NCBI GenBank assembly: GCA_026724425.1
Contig: JAIUCV010000399.1
Span: 496,001 to 560,000 of the forward strand
Direction of reading: 5' to 3'
Origin: Erythrophleum ivorense
Lineage: Eukaryota > Streptophyta > Magnoliopsida > Fabales > Fabaceae
Length of the DNA: 64,000 bases
The notes beneath the pieces were generated by a model, which saw only the letters and a program-made list of their open reading frames with translations, did no database searches and was not told the origin of the DNA. The position numbers and the translations under genes were made by a program. How positions within the stretch are numbered: position 1 is the first letter of the stretch; the number at the start of each line of letters is the position of its first letter. This document shows, piece after piece, positions 1 through 10,998 of the stretch.

Positions 1-1688
1 AGATTTCAAAGAATGGGTGAGGCAAGTCCAAATACCATGGAGAGAAGTGTAAGGCCAATCCAAATACTTGGTGAGCTCTTGAATGCCTTGTATGATGTGT
101 TTCTATGCCAAGCTTGATTTTAAATGTTCATGACTTCCATTTTTTTCCACACATGCATTCATAGAACTTGCTTGCATATATTATGTGTGATGGAATAGGA
201 GATGAGCTATTGAGATTCTTGAATCTCACTCCCTCCTCTTAAATGTCCTAATATGCTAGGTGGACCAAGTGGACATGGCAATGGGAGCCAATCACATTGA
301 AGGAAGAAGATGGCCACCTTTATGCTTGATTTTTGTGTTTTTGACTCATAATGAGACTTCATGATGTATATTATGATTGTAAATAGTCTATGACCCCTTG
401 GACAAATGTAAAAATAGTATTACGTGATAGATAAATGAATGAGTATGGGGTATGTATTCTAGATCATAAAGTGAGTGTTTATGCCAATGTATACAATTGA
501 GAAAAGCTTGGTGTAATGTGTATGAGTGAGGGTGAGGAGGCCAAAATGAGATGCAAATGGTTTGTTACCATTTGGGCAGCTCCCACAAGTCTTAAATATG
601 CTTTTAAACTTGCCCAAAAGGTGCCAAGACCAAGGGAAATCCATTTGGCAATTTTGGTACCCAATATGGAGCCAAAATTGACCATAATGGAACCCTATGC
701 TATTTTTTGGCCAAATGAGTTAGTCTTGCCCTGAAACTTGGTATGCAATTAGGTCTCATTAAGGGATTTTTGGGAAGCTAAAGATCATAATTTTCGGAGA
801 CCTAGAGAATATTTGATGAATTTTCAAAGTTGGGATTTTTCATGGATTCTGGTATGGGTACTGTTCATACTGGCAGTTTGGAATTATGTGTCACCCGATA
901 GACAAATGGTGTCCAATGCTTATGAAATTTTAATATATAAACTAGAGGTCATAAGGTTTTTGTGGCCACTGAGATCACCTCATTTGGAGGTCTAGAGAGG
1001 AAGATATGCATTTTCGAAATTTCTGCCCAGTATCAGTCATCTTGCCTGACCCGAGGTACTGTTCCATCGATTTCTAAGAGTTTAGCTTGATGAACTGATC
1101 TGGAGATATTTTTTCTCCCTAGTTAACATCCACATTTTCCATATTGATATATTTGCATGCATTGGATTTTTGTGGAATTAGTTAGACATTTTTGAAGTTC
1201 ATATCAGTAAACTATGATAGTAGCAGGACCCACTCCGACCTCCAGATGATTTCGTGTGTTAAACTCTTTGTGTGTGGAATTTTAAGGCATTTACATATTT
1301 TTAGTATGAATTAGACATCCTAAGATTTCTAGAATGACCAAGATCACACGTTTTCAATTTTTCTAGATTTAGTTGTGATTTTCTAAACTTTGCCTAGAAA
1401 TGAGGCCAAGCCTGACCGAAAATGAACATGCATGCTTCATATTCCTTTTTGGTTTCCATGGGCTAAAAGCATGTTTTTGGGATTGAAATGAGTTGTAATA
1501 ATGCAATTAAATATGAGGATGCATAGTATAAGCTCACATGGTCCATGTGACACCGAAATGAATTTTTAACCATGACACTATGTAAGAAAATGTATGAATC
1601 TAATGAGGAAGACCTCACTTTATTCTTCTTATACCTCATATCAGCATGTAAGGCATGATGGGTATGAGCTAGAAATGATGGTGTTACA
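1..1688 (+). mobile_element. Family D LTR, 3' part (cut by window start)
   Basis: This is the downstream part of a long LTR that begins outside the window. It ends at 1688 with the family terminus GGTGTTACA, preceded by GAGCTAGAAATGAT, which matches (as reverse complement) the start of the complete copy at 27372-31045. Shared internal blocks include the GGGTGAGGCAAGTCCAAA segment near position 15 and the GAGATGAGCTATTG segment near 200. The sequence after 1688 resumes inside another copy of the same family, so this LTR is nested in a relative. The short reading frames in it have no family resemblance. Whether it is a solo LTR cannot be decided, because the left end is missing. Confidence 0.75.
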
Positions 1689-2839
1689 CTTCTAGAATCT
1701 CACTCTTCCCTCTTCATTGCCTAAACACGCCTAGGTAAATCAAGTGAGCTAAGAGATGGAAGTCACCAAATTTGAAGACAAAAAGATTGACAAAGGAATT
1801 TGCCAAATGCTTGTATTAAAACCATATGGTTGTCAAATGATGTAATTTCATGTTGTATATAATGTATATCCTCTTGAACATATATAAATACATGGATATA
1901 TGATGTACGTATGAGAATTGGAAGCTTATGAATGAGATTTAATGTTTTTGCCAATGAGATGCATTGATGCAATTATAAGATCTCATGTATGTGGGCAAGT
2001 GGGAGAGTGATTTGTGATGAATGGATAGTTGAACCTCTTGGACATGTTTAAAGGACTATTTTTATGCTTTCCCATGTGCATAAGTGGTCTTGGAAAAGCT
2101 AGAAGCCAAAATGGTCTATAATTGACCCATTAGGAGATATAAAAGTGTCATTTTGCAATCCTATATCACAAACTGACCAAATGGACGAATTTCCCTATGA
2201 AATTTGGCATGGATATGGGTATCATCTAGAGATTTTTGGGAAGTAAAAAACCAGATTATTTGAAGCTCTAGAGAATTAATTATAAATTTCCAAAGTTGGC
2301 AAAATGTTGTTGAAATGGTCCAGACACTATTCATATGGTCAGTTTTTTCTCCTATATCATCCAAGGGACAAATGTTATCTAATGCTTATGAAAGTTTATA
2401 AGCATAAAATAGATATGATAAGCTTTCTGTGGCCACTAAGATCACCCCATTTCTGCAAAGGGAGATATGAAGTTTTGAAGTTGGTGGTTAGTACTAATAA
2501 TACAATAGTACCTCTAGTAATGTTCCATCCAATTCTATGGGGTAACTACTTTTTTCTTGGTTTGGAAATAGTTTTATCTTCTAGTTGACATCCATATATT
2601 TTCTAAATAGTATGGTTTATTGGGTTTTGAGTTTTCTAAAATTAGTTATGATTTTTCAAAATTGCACTAGAAATCTGACATTAGAACCTGAAAGTAGACT
2701 TGCATTTTTTTGGTGCATGGTGTGAAAATCTGAGGTATATGGAATGTTTTATAATGGTCTTGAGTTGTATGAATGTATTTTAATTAGGTATTTAAGTTAA
2801 GTAAATGAGTAAAAAAGGCTAGAGAAATATGGTATTACA
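1689..2839 (+). mobile_element. Outer family D LTR, 3' end
   Basis: The family D sequence interrupted by the LTR that ends at 1688 continues here, from the segment equivalent to GAATCTCATCCC. It runs to a terminal ...GGTATTACA at 2839, a one-base variant of the family end GGTGTTACA. It is more diverged than the inner copy, consistent with being the older host. Immediately to the right, Athila pol sequence starts, so this LTR was inserted in an Athila relic. Its left end and TSD partner lie outside the window. Confidence 0.65.
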
Positions 2840-3818
2840 AGAATTGTTAAGGGAAAAAAAAGCAATAGGTTGGACCTTAGTAGATATTCTAGAGATTAGC
2901 CCTTCCATGTGTATGTATAAATTTTATTAGATGAAAGAGCCAAACTAGTAAGGAAACCATAGAGAACACTCAATCCCATAATCTTAGATATCATGAAGAA
3001 AAAGGTAAGTAAATTACTTTCAATTAGTATTATTTATCCCATATCTGATAGCAAATGGGTGAGTCTAGTGTAGGTAGTCCCCAAGAAGACTGGTATCACA
3101 ATGGTACCCAAAAAGAAAAATGAACTTATGCCTATGAGAGTTCAGAATAGTTGGAGAGTTTGCATAGATTACAAAAAGCTAAATCAAGCCACTAGAAAAA
3201 GACTATTTTCTTCTTCCTTTCATAAATCAAATGTTAGAAAGACTGGCAGGAAAATCTCATTATTGTTTCTTATATGGCTTTTTTGGTTACTTTCATATTC
3301 ACATTGCACTAGAAGACCAGGAAAAGACTATATTTATCTACCCATTTGGTACCTTTGCATATAGGAGGATGCCATTTGGACTCTGTAACGCACCTAGTAC
3401 ATTCTAGCAGTGTATGGTGAGCATCTTTTTTTATTTCCTTGAACATTGTATGGAAGTTTTTATGGATGGCTTTACTATTTATGTCACCTCTTTTAATGAT
3501 TGTTTGATGAGTTTAGGAATGGTTTTAAAAAGATGCATTGAGAAAAATCTGTTTTTAAATTTTGAAAAATGTCATTTTATCATAAAGCAAGGAATTTTTT
3601 TAGGCCATGTGACTAGCATTGAAGTTGATGGAGTTAAAGTAGATGTGATTGCTTCTTTACCTTTCTCCACTTGTGCGCCAGAAGTGCATTCTTTTATTGG
3701 CCATGTAGGTTTTTACAGGCGATTCATCAACAACTTTAGCAAGATTTCTTTACCACTATCTTGATAAGTCATACAGATTAGCATTTGATGAATTGAAGAG
3801 AAGGCTAACCACCCCACC
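2840..3818 (+). pseudogene. pol: Athila-type Ty3/gypsy reverse transcriptase relic
   Basis: Degenerate pol of an Athila-like retrotransposon. About 2870-3100 encodes a decayed version of the region leading into reverse transcriptase (AIGWTL near 2872, then IIYPISDSKWVS near 3025). 3101-3364 carries the RT core start (RVQNSWRVCIDYKKLNQATRK). 3414-3764 carries the part after the catalytic motif, with FMDGF where the family has F-x-D-D-F, so one catalytic aspartate is lost, followed by NFEKCHF and GHVGFYRRFINNFSKI. Several stops and frame changes rule out function. It aligns with the better-preserved minus-strand copy at 10998-14695. The solo LTR starting at 3819 interrupts it, and it resumes at 6443. 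Confidence 0.85.
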
Positions 3819-6437
3819 TGTGACAACCCTACCTTTTTATTAATGTATTTATGGTTAAATACAAGATTATTAATTAGTGATCAAGGTTTGAGTGGTTACA
3901 ATTTATCGAATTATGAAAATATAGGGAACATTTGAACCTTGATGTTAGGGTCATCACCATACCACCACAAACAAAACAAAATTTGCATAAAAGAAATCCT
4001 ACTACCATAAGGGGTTTATGATTCATCCGTCCATTAGTTTCGATACCCAATAACCTCTCACAAATGTTCCTATATCATCTCCTAATTTCCCAAATCTTGC
4101 CGCGGCTAGTTGGACCTTCGCCGCAGCCAACCTATGTGGCACCGCGGCTGAAACACCTCATGAAACTACTGTTCTAACTCCCAGGATTCTCGCCTCGGCG
4201 CAATATGTTCGCACCACGGCGAGTTTTGCTTCTGTCTAACCCTTATTTTATTTCTTCGACTCGCGTCGCGGCAGGACGTAATGCGCCGCGGTGAGTTTTG
4301 GTTCTGTTACCCTCCTGGGTGATTTTTTTTGCTCTGTGCCGCGGCGCGCCTCGCCACTGTCACTCCCCGGGAAAATTTTCTTCCTTTGAGCCGCGACGGG
4401 ATTGGTTGTGCCGCGGCGCCATTCAGCTCTGTCTCCTATTTGGTCGCGGCAAAGCCTTCTTAGCCGTGGCGGAACTCCCTCCTGTGACTATATTACCCAA
4501 ATTTCGCCCTCTACACTCCAAACCTCATCTCAGAAACACTCTTGGTCCACCTACCCTTGTTTTATGTGGTCCTAATGGTGTTTATCTACCCTATTTACCC
4601 ATCAATCTATCCATTACCATTGCAAAACTTAAATGCTACTTCCTACTTATTCCACTAGCTCATATCAGTAAATTCAAGAATATATGATAGCAAGATCACA
4701 TGCATTAGCAGTAATTTACATCCCTTGCAAATTCCACAGAGATTCAATTCAACCAGCTTATATCCAAGGCATCATATGACTATGATTCCCATATGGTGAT
4801 CCATATCACAATTTCAGCAAAACTACATATATATATATAATGCTATAAATTCATACATTAATATTCAACTATAATGAGACTTAAATCCTTACGGTTACAT
4901 TTCAATCAAACAAAATATAAACGCCTACACTTGGCAACATGATTACATGATGATGCTATGAAAACTAATAACAAAATTGCATCTCTACAAAATGAGCCTG
5001 CCAAAGTGTAGCCTTCTCCCATATGTTGGAGCTCATGGATTCTCATCCACTTGCTTCCCCTTATCCTTACCCGAAGAACTTTCACCTGAAATGTTAATCC
5101 CATAAAACGGGGTGAGATATAAATCTTAGTAACCAAGGCAATTCCATCATATATCTAGTTTAATTAGCATATATGCATAAATTAAAATCAACATCAGAAT
5201 CATATCCATCATATCAGCAAATGAAACAATTGGGCTATCATGATTACTATCCCATACTAGCAATCATATTATCACATGTTAAAGGCCATTAACACCGGGA
5301 AAGGCCCGTCCACGGCACCTACTCCCTATTGAGCACAACCAGGGCTCAGTGCATCTGGGTTTGATCATAACCCGATGCTTGATCGAAGCACATGCACGGG
5401 AATTTGGGAATTTTCTTGATATAACCCGATTACCTCACTTGTAGACACTTGCAACAGTCACCAATGGTGCAGAAATCCTCCTATAACCATAGCATCATAG
5501 AATTACTACTCTAATTCATCATTAACAGTTACAATCAATACCCAAAGAATTTAAGATGCTAATGACTACCTAAGAATCACTTACTCAGCCACTATAAGTC
5601 CCAAATTCGGATTAAATTATCCTTCGCCAGAATACTCAATATTCCACCCATAATCCTAAGCAAATTCGTACAAAATTAATACCCATTTTATAAATCAGCT
5701 ATGGGGGTCTCAAATTAACAAATGAAGCATTATAATTGAGGGTTTAAACTCACCCAAGGTTAGCCATAACCTCAACCTACGAATTTTACCAAGAAAATTC
5801 CCAAATTCCCACATTTCAGATTTTGGATAAAGTGAAAATGCTCTAAATGAAAAACTAATCAGACTAAATTAAAGAGGAAGATGAGGGGATTAAGTTGTAT
5901 AACTATTACCTTGGCTGAATCTTGCTCTAAATGTGAGAAAATGCAGAATTAGTGCCCCCAACCCTAGCCTCCTCTCCAAGCTCTAAATTTTCTCTTTGTG
6001 TTTTGTGTTTCAGCAAGTGTGAGGGAGAGGCTAGTGTATTAGGGTTTTCGTTGGGTTTAAGTTGGGTCAAATGTGGGTCATGGGTTGCTCCAAGGTCCAT
6101 CTCTTAATGGGCTTCAGGTTTTTGCTTGTTGGGCCAGTTTTTAGAGTGTTGGGCTGCAGAATTTTACTGGGCCAGTTTTATATGCAATGGGTTGCTGAAG
6201 TTTAATTGGGCCAGACTAAATTTTAAGAGCCCAAAGGTTTTGGGTCTGCACAAGGGTCATTGGTCCACTTAAATGAGTCTATACAAGGTGGATTTTGGGC
6301 CTCCATTAGCCTCTTATCATGATCTATTAATTTAAGCCTAGATAGAATTTCTATCTCAATTAAATCTCAACCCATATTAATTATTCCTAATTAATCTAAT
6401 CTATGATTAACACCTTAATTAATTATGGGGTGTTACA
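3819..6437 (-). mobile_element. Family A solo LTR with exact TSD CCACC
   Basis: The element begins TGTGACAACCC and ends GGGGTGTTACA. It is flanked on both sides by CCACC (3814-3818 and 6438-6442), a 5-bp TSD typical of Ty3/gypsy integration. Removing it joins the Athila sequence on the two sides in register. No internal coding region is present, so this is a solo LTR left by LTR-LTR recombination. The sense strand is inferred from the two-LTR chromovirus at 39465-58795, whose LTRs have the same ends and whose pol is on the minus strand. It is very similar to the copy at 47140-49929 but lacks about 170 bases near 5400. A GC-rich CCGCGG motif array lies at 4098-4480. Confidence 0.93.
4098..4480. 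repeat. CCGCGG motif array inside family A LTR
   Basis: In an otherwise AT-rich region this 380-base stretch holds perfect CCGCGG palindromes at 4100, 4142, 4286, 4339 and 4411, with related GCCGCAGC, GTCGCGGC and CCGCGACGG variants between them. The motif cores are usually flanked by G/C outward and by A/T-rich spacers of roughly 15-60 bases. The same stretch in other family A LTRs holds the same array in different stages of CpG decay. Confidence 0.8.
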
Positions 6438-6442
6438 CCACC

Positions 6443-6566
6443 TATCATCCAACCCCCTAACTAGGAGTTTCCATTTGACTTAATTTGTGATCATCTAACT
6501 TTGCTGTGGCGTAATTCTTTCCTAAAGGATAGACAAGAAGTTTCATGTGATCTCTTATGCATCCCG
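6443..6566 (+). pseudogene. pol: Athila RNase H relic, continuation
   Basis: This is the continuation, after the solo LTR and its TSD, of the Athila relic that stops at 3818. It encodes a decayed match to the start of RNase H in the minus-strand copy: the PPIIQPP segment, then LCD, and the SHVIAYAS-like segment ending near 6563. It stops where the family A LTR starts at 6567. It proves that 3819-6437 is an insertion rather than a boundary between unrelated sequences. Confidence 0.8.
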
Positions 6567-7796
6567 TGTAACACCTCAAAATTAATTAAGGATAATTATG
6601 ATTAATTAGAAATTTATATAGGTATAATTAGGAGAATTAATTAAGAGAGGTAGACATTAATTTGGGCTTTATAATTAATTTAATTATGTTTTGGACTAAG
6701 TGTAGATGCCCAATCTTAGCCTTAGAGAAATCCAATTTCATTTTCTTAAAAGTCCAATATTTATTTTGTGCAAGCCCAACTCATATTTAACCTATTTAAC
6801 ACCTAAACCATAGCCTAACTAGCACTAACTTCTGAACCCACTTAGATTTGGCCCTTTAGGTCAGTCTAAGACCTAACTTAAACCCTAAAAACCCTTCTCC
6901 CTAATTCCATTCTACAAAAAACATAAGAGGTACAAGAAAATTTTGGAGGTCCCTTAGAGGTTAGGTTTTCCATCACTTTCTTGGCCCTATTCCCCACTTC
7001 TAAAGTTTGTTATATAACTTGACCTTCTCCTCTTCCTCTCCAATTTGACCTAATTGGTTTTTCATTTGGAGCATTTTTACCCACACTTCAAATATGATAT
7101 GGGTTATTTGGTATTTTATTGGAGGATTTTTGGAGGTTAAGGTTGTGAGGGATATTGGATAAGTATAAACTTCTCATTTTGATGCATTTTCTACTAGTTT
7201 AGGACCCCTTATAGTTGATATATAAGATGAGTAGTGATTTTGTGTGAACTTACCCAGAATTTAGAGTGTTGCTTTGAGGTTATTGGTGTAAGCACAATCA
7301 AATCCGAATTTGGTTCTTGTAGTAGCTGGGTAAGTGTTCTCTAGGTAGTCCTTTATGGTTTAATTCTTTGAGTAATAAGTTTGTTGTTATAAATGATAAT
7401 TAAGAATAGTAATGGTCTAGTTTTGTGTCCATAGGTTGAAGTAGCATTTTGTTGGCTCTCAAAGAATTGTCTACAAGTGAAGTAATCGCGGTTAATATTA
7501 AATTCCCTGCATATATCTACTTTAATTGTATATCTACTGTACAATTATAATTTTGAATGCATAATGAATGGTTGGCTATCTGATATGTTGTGGTTGGACC
7601 TTGTGAGTCTATGATAGAGTTGTAATGCAATTGCCACCTATGCATTGTGCTTCGATTGGGCATTGAGTTGTGATGAAACCCTTGAATGCACTGAGCCTTA
7701 GTTGTGCTCATTAGGAAGTAAGTGCCGTGGATAGGCCTTTTCTAGTGTTAATGGCCTTTAACATGTGAAAATATGATTACTAGTATGGGATAGTAG
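6567..7796 (+). mobile_element. Family A LTR, 5' part, truncated by Athila LTR
   Basis: It starts TGTAACACC followed by an A/T-rich segment with TTAATTAAGG, the sense start of family A. It then follows the family order: a TATA-like GTTATATAACTTGACC block near 7010, and the conserved leader block with GACCTTGTGAGTC near 7597 and GTGCTCATTAGG near 7705. It breaks off after GGGATAGTAG, where the Athila LTR begins at 7797. The missing downstream half is not found elsewhere in the window with a matching TSD, so it has probably been deleted. Inserted in the Athila relic at 6566 (would-be TSD TCCCG). Confidence 0.75.
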
Positions 7797-9435
7797 TGAT
7801 AAGCATGATATTTTATACAATTTATTTTCCTTAATTTGGACATTTTAGTTCCAATTATGGTTTTAGGAGTCTAATTAAATGGAATTTGGTTTTAGTAGCC
7901 ATTTTCTACATTTTAGGAATTAATTTACAAATTATTGGTTTTTAAGGCTCAATTTTATCCTTAATAATTTTGTGAATATTTCTGTCTATTATTCTTGCTG
8001 AATTTTTTTTATGGACAATTGGTATTTGAATAGGAGATTATTTTGGAGAAGAAGTGGAGGTTTGCCAAGTCCAAGGAAGCCATGCATCCCATCTTCTCAT
8101 TCTCACATCTCTCACCCACTTGGTTTGCACATACATATCACGTATGGGTCTCTCTCTATGGAACATCAACATGTTGCAGCTGCTAAAACAAGAAGCATGG
8201 AGAGAAGGCTCAAGCTGAAGGGACTCACATATATAAAAGCAAACAACGTGAAAGAGCTTGGGTTGAAGATAAAGCCATAAGAGTGAGTTAAAGGAAGCAA
8301 ACACGTGATGAAGGAGCTGGAGTTAAGTTAAATGAAGAAGCAGCTAAGAGTTTAAGCTAGAAGAAACGTTGTGCCTGGGAGAAAAAGAGGCAACCTTTGT
8401 TTGAGGAACATGAAGTCGATGGAGCTGAAAACAAAGAAGAAGTTATGTCTTTAGCTCGAGAAAAATGAGTTGAACGAGGAAGCATCAGCTGAGCGCAAAA
8501 TGCATGCAGAAGCTGAAGAAAACACGTTGAAGTAGCTGAACATGAGTTCGAAATAGTAGCTAATGTCAAAGTCAAGCAGAACAGAGGAGAAGCAATATGA
8601 AGGGTTGCTAAACACATACATGCAGAACAAGTGAAGGAAGCTACGAGCTGAAGCTAAGAGAGCTGGATAGAATGTGGGAGAGCTAAACGAAGAAGCCACG
8701 TCATTAATAAGTTCATGAAGTTTGCATGAGCTGAGAGGATTTAGCTATGGATTCTAGAGTAACGAAGAAGCTGAGCAGTATGTGAAAGCTTGCATGGTAA
8801 ATTAAAGGGAAGCTAAAGGAGAATATAAGCTAGATAGAACGTGGAAAAGTCTGGAACGTTGAGCAACAAGAGATGAAAATAAGATTAAAGAAGCTACATG
8901 AGTTGCACAAAAAGAAGCCACGTGCATGTGAGAAGAATGAAGGAAGAACAAGCAAAACAGAGGAGGCAAGTGAGAAACTTGGAGCTGGAAGCAGAACACA
9001 ATTGAAGAAGCAAACTCTAGCTCAGGTTTACGTGGAAAAGCTGCAGAATTAAAGAAGAGAAACACGAGCTGAATGATGAAAAGAGACACAGAGGAGCTAC
9101 AACATTCTTCTTGATCTGGACTTCACGCTGAAGAAGAAGAAACCAGACCTGGAAATGCAGTGAGTGCAGAGAGACGCTGGAGGTGACTGGCTGCTGGATT
9201 CATTCTATTTGGACACACAAAGATGAGTCTCGAGCTACAGAACAGAGCAAAAGCTACAGGTTGAGTGAGAAAGAGGAAGCTGCACATGTATGCAGAAACA
9301 GAGACAGCCAGCACGTTGCCATGAGCTCGTATCAACTGAAAACGTGAAGAGAAAAGCTACGGGAGCAACACGAATGAATGAAGCAACAGAGCACATAGAA
9401 TCATTAAAAGAATTCACGTGAAAGGGATCATATTT

Positions 9436-9503
9436 CATCGTCCAAACTCCAACCCATTCACGCCTCTGATTTATCATCCAGACTCCAACCCATTCACACC
9501 TCC
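9436..9503 (+). repeat. Tandem duplication upstream of LTR TATA box
   Basis: Two copies of a unit containing ACTCCAACCCATTCAC (about 9436-9466 and 9475-9503), offset by 39 bases and differing at a few positions, lie just upstream of the LTR TATA box. Duplicated units in U3 are common enhancer-like features of LTR promoters; the function here is inferred from position only. Confidence 0.75.
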
Positions 9504-9523
9504 ATATCTTCGGAAATCCTCGC

Positions 9524-9533
9524 CTATATATAG
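9524..9533 (+). promoter_or_regulatory. TATA box of Athila LTR promoter
   Basis: CTATATATAG lies in a short C-rich setting, directly downstream of the duplicated U3 unit. A transcription start about 30 bases downstream, near 9555-9565, would place the U3/R boundary there. Inferred from sequence and position within the LTR. Confidence 0.65.
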
Positions 9534-10639
9534 ATTCCTTCACTCATTCTAGAGAGCAAACTAGAACGTGAAGAACGCAGGAAGAGAATAGAAAAAGCGT
9601 ACTATACGTGAAGAGAGGAAGAACAGAATAGGAGAGGCGTGAAGAACGAGACTCCTGGAGCATTCTTTCATCAACCATCCATGGCTGCAACTCAATCCAT
9701 CAACTCTCCTCCAAATAAAATCTCCATGGCAGCTTAAATCACCCATAGTGGCTGGCTAAAATTTGGAAACTCCCAGATGAAGATTTGAGCCCCATATTTT
9801 CTCACAAAATTGGATAAATATTCCTTGCTATATCTTTTAAATTCCAGCATTAAATCTTTTATTAATTTGACTAGGTTTAGTTAATTGATTTAGGAATTTA
9901 ATTGCTAAAAATTATTGGAATGATTTGTTGAATATAATTAAATTTTGGAATCTTAATTGCGATCATCACATATTTATAAAAATTCCAGAATTAGTGCTGT
10001 GCAATGCACCTTTAAATTCCTCTTGATCTTTGGTTAATTGATGCAATGGTTGTTGGATTAATTAGCTAGAATTTTTGTGCAATTAATTGTTTGAGGAATT
10101 AATTAATCTAATTGGTCAATTAGTATCTTAAGTGAATTGTGTAGTAGATTCTATTAATCAATTAAATTTGGTTAAAGTGTGTTCTTGTTTTTAATTCAAT
10201 TAATTAGTTATTCAAGGTTTCTTGTGGTTGCAAATTCCTTGTATAATTAATAAATTGAACCTTGGATGGTTATTCAAGAATCTTTATAGGGAATACACTA
10301 AAGAGCAAGGAATTAATTCCAAATTTGGTAAACTAAATCAAGGGCAAGGATAATTGAATTCTAGGGAATCCAATGCAAAGCTAGCTACCATATTCTCTTA
10401 ATTGTTCACCTCATTTAGTTTTAAGTTCTTTTGATTTTTGTCAATTAAATTTAGTTCAATTAAATTCTAGTACTTCAACCCCAAAATAAATTTCAAGTAG
10501 CAATACTTAGAATACCCCTTCCATAAAAAAATTTTGAAGCATAAACTCCAAGGGAGATGACCTAGGATTGCACCATTAACTATAAAATTTATTTTGCTTC
10601 CTAGTTTTATTTGAAATTGCGCGACACAATCATCAAATT

Positions 10640-10657
10640 TGGCGCCGTTGCCAGGGA
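10640..10657 (+). promoter_or_regulatory. Athila primer-binding site (tRNA-Asp type)
   Basis: TGGCGCCGTTGCCAGGGA is, apart from one G-to-A change, the primer-binding site usual in Athila-type elements, complementary to the 3' end of tRNA-Asp. It sits 5-12 bases after the LTR end and fixes both the identity and the plus-strand orientation of the LTR to its left. Confidence 0.9.
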
Positions 10658-10998
10658 GTTTAGTTTCTTATTTGTTTGGAAGGCTTTCTTAGTATTTAAT
10701 TGCCCTATTTTTGCTTTGTTTTTATCCTATTTTCCCTTGTTTTTGGAATTGGATCATTCGGTTGCTTAATCTGATTTTGCTGCTTGCTGGAATTTTTGTT
10801 TGAAATATCTAGAAAATTCTCAAACTTAGTTTTCCAAGGTTTTTGGGTATTTTAAGCAAAAATAATAGCATAGCTATTAACTACACCATTTTTTGGCCAA
10901 ATTCCAACGTTTTAAACACTTTTTCGAATTTTTTAGTATTTTCTCGATTTTTCTAGGATTTTTCTAACTTGAGTAGGAACTAGTATGGGATCTCACAG
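10658..10998 (+). other. Athila 5' leader, broken at an inverted junction
   Basis: T-rich untranslated leader following the primer-binding site, with no coding sequence. It should lead into gag on the plus strand. Instead, near 10998, the sequence switches to the C-terminal end of an integrase read on the minus strand. The integrase similarity stops after the residues KEKT, and what follows in that frame (VRSHTSS, then a stop) is unrelated leader DNA. The junction is therefore located to within about 10-20 bases. Confidence 0.7.

Larger units (their letters stand above)
7797..10634 (+). mobile_element. Athila-type 5' LTR
   Basis: The LTR starts TGATAAGCATGATATTTTA, a typical Athila-type LTR start, and ends shortly before the primer-binding site. 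CA ends at 10627 and 10634 are both possible. At about 2.8 kb it is long for Athila. The promoter is visible: a TATA box at 9524-9533, preceded by a duplicated 29-31-base unit. From about 8160 to 9420 the plus strand is strikingly purine-rich, dominated by GAAGCTGAAG-like words, which produces spurious long frames on the minus strand. The R and U5 regions after about 9555 are AT-rich. It is followed by an Athila-type primer-binding site and leader, so it is a 5' LTR whose internal region has been lost or rearranged at about 10998. Confidence 0.8.

Noticed and set aside
4298..4687. 129-codon plus-strand frame, and related frames at 47407-47730 and 47751-47954
   Set aside because: They lie in the GC-rich motif array of a family A LTR, on the strand opposite to its sense, and encode no recognisable domain. 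The frames differ between the two nearly identical LTRs.
8038..9543. Series of minus-strand frames of 60-102 codons
   Set aside because: They are shadows of the purine-rich plus strand of the Athila U3, which rarely gives stops on the other strand. The encoded low-complexity Ser/Phe/Leu-rich sequences resemble nothing.
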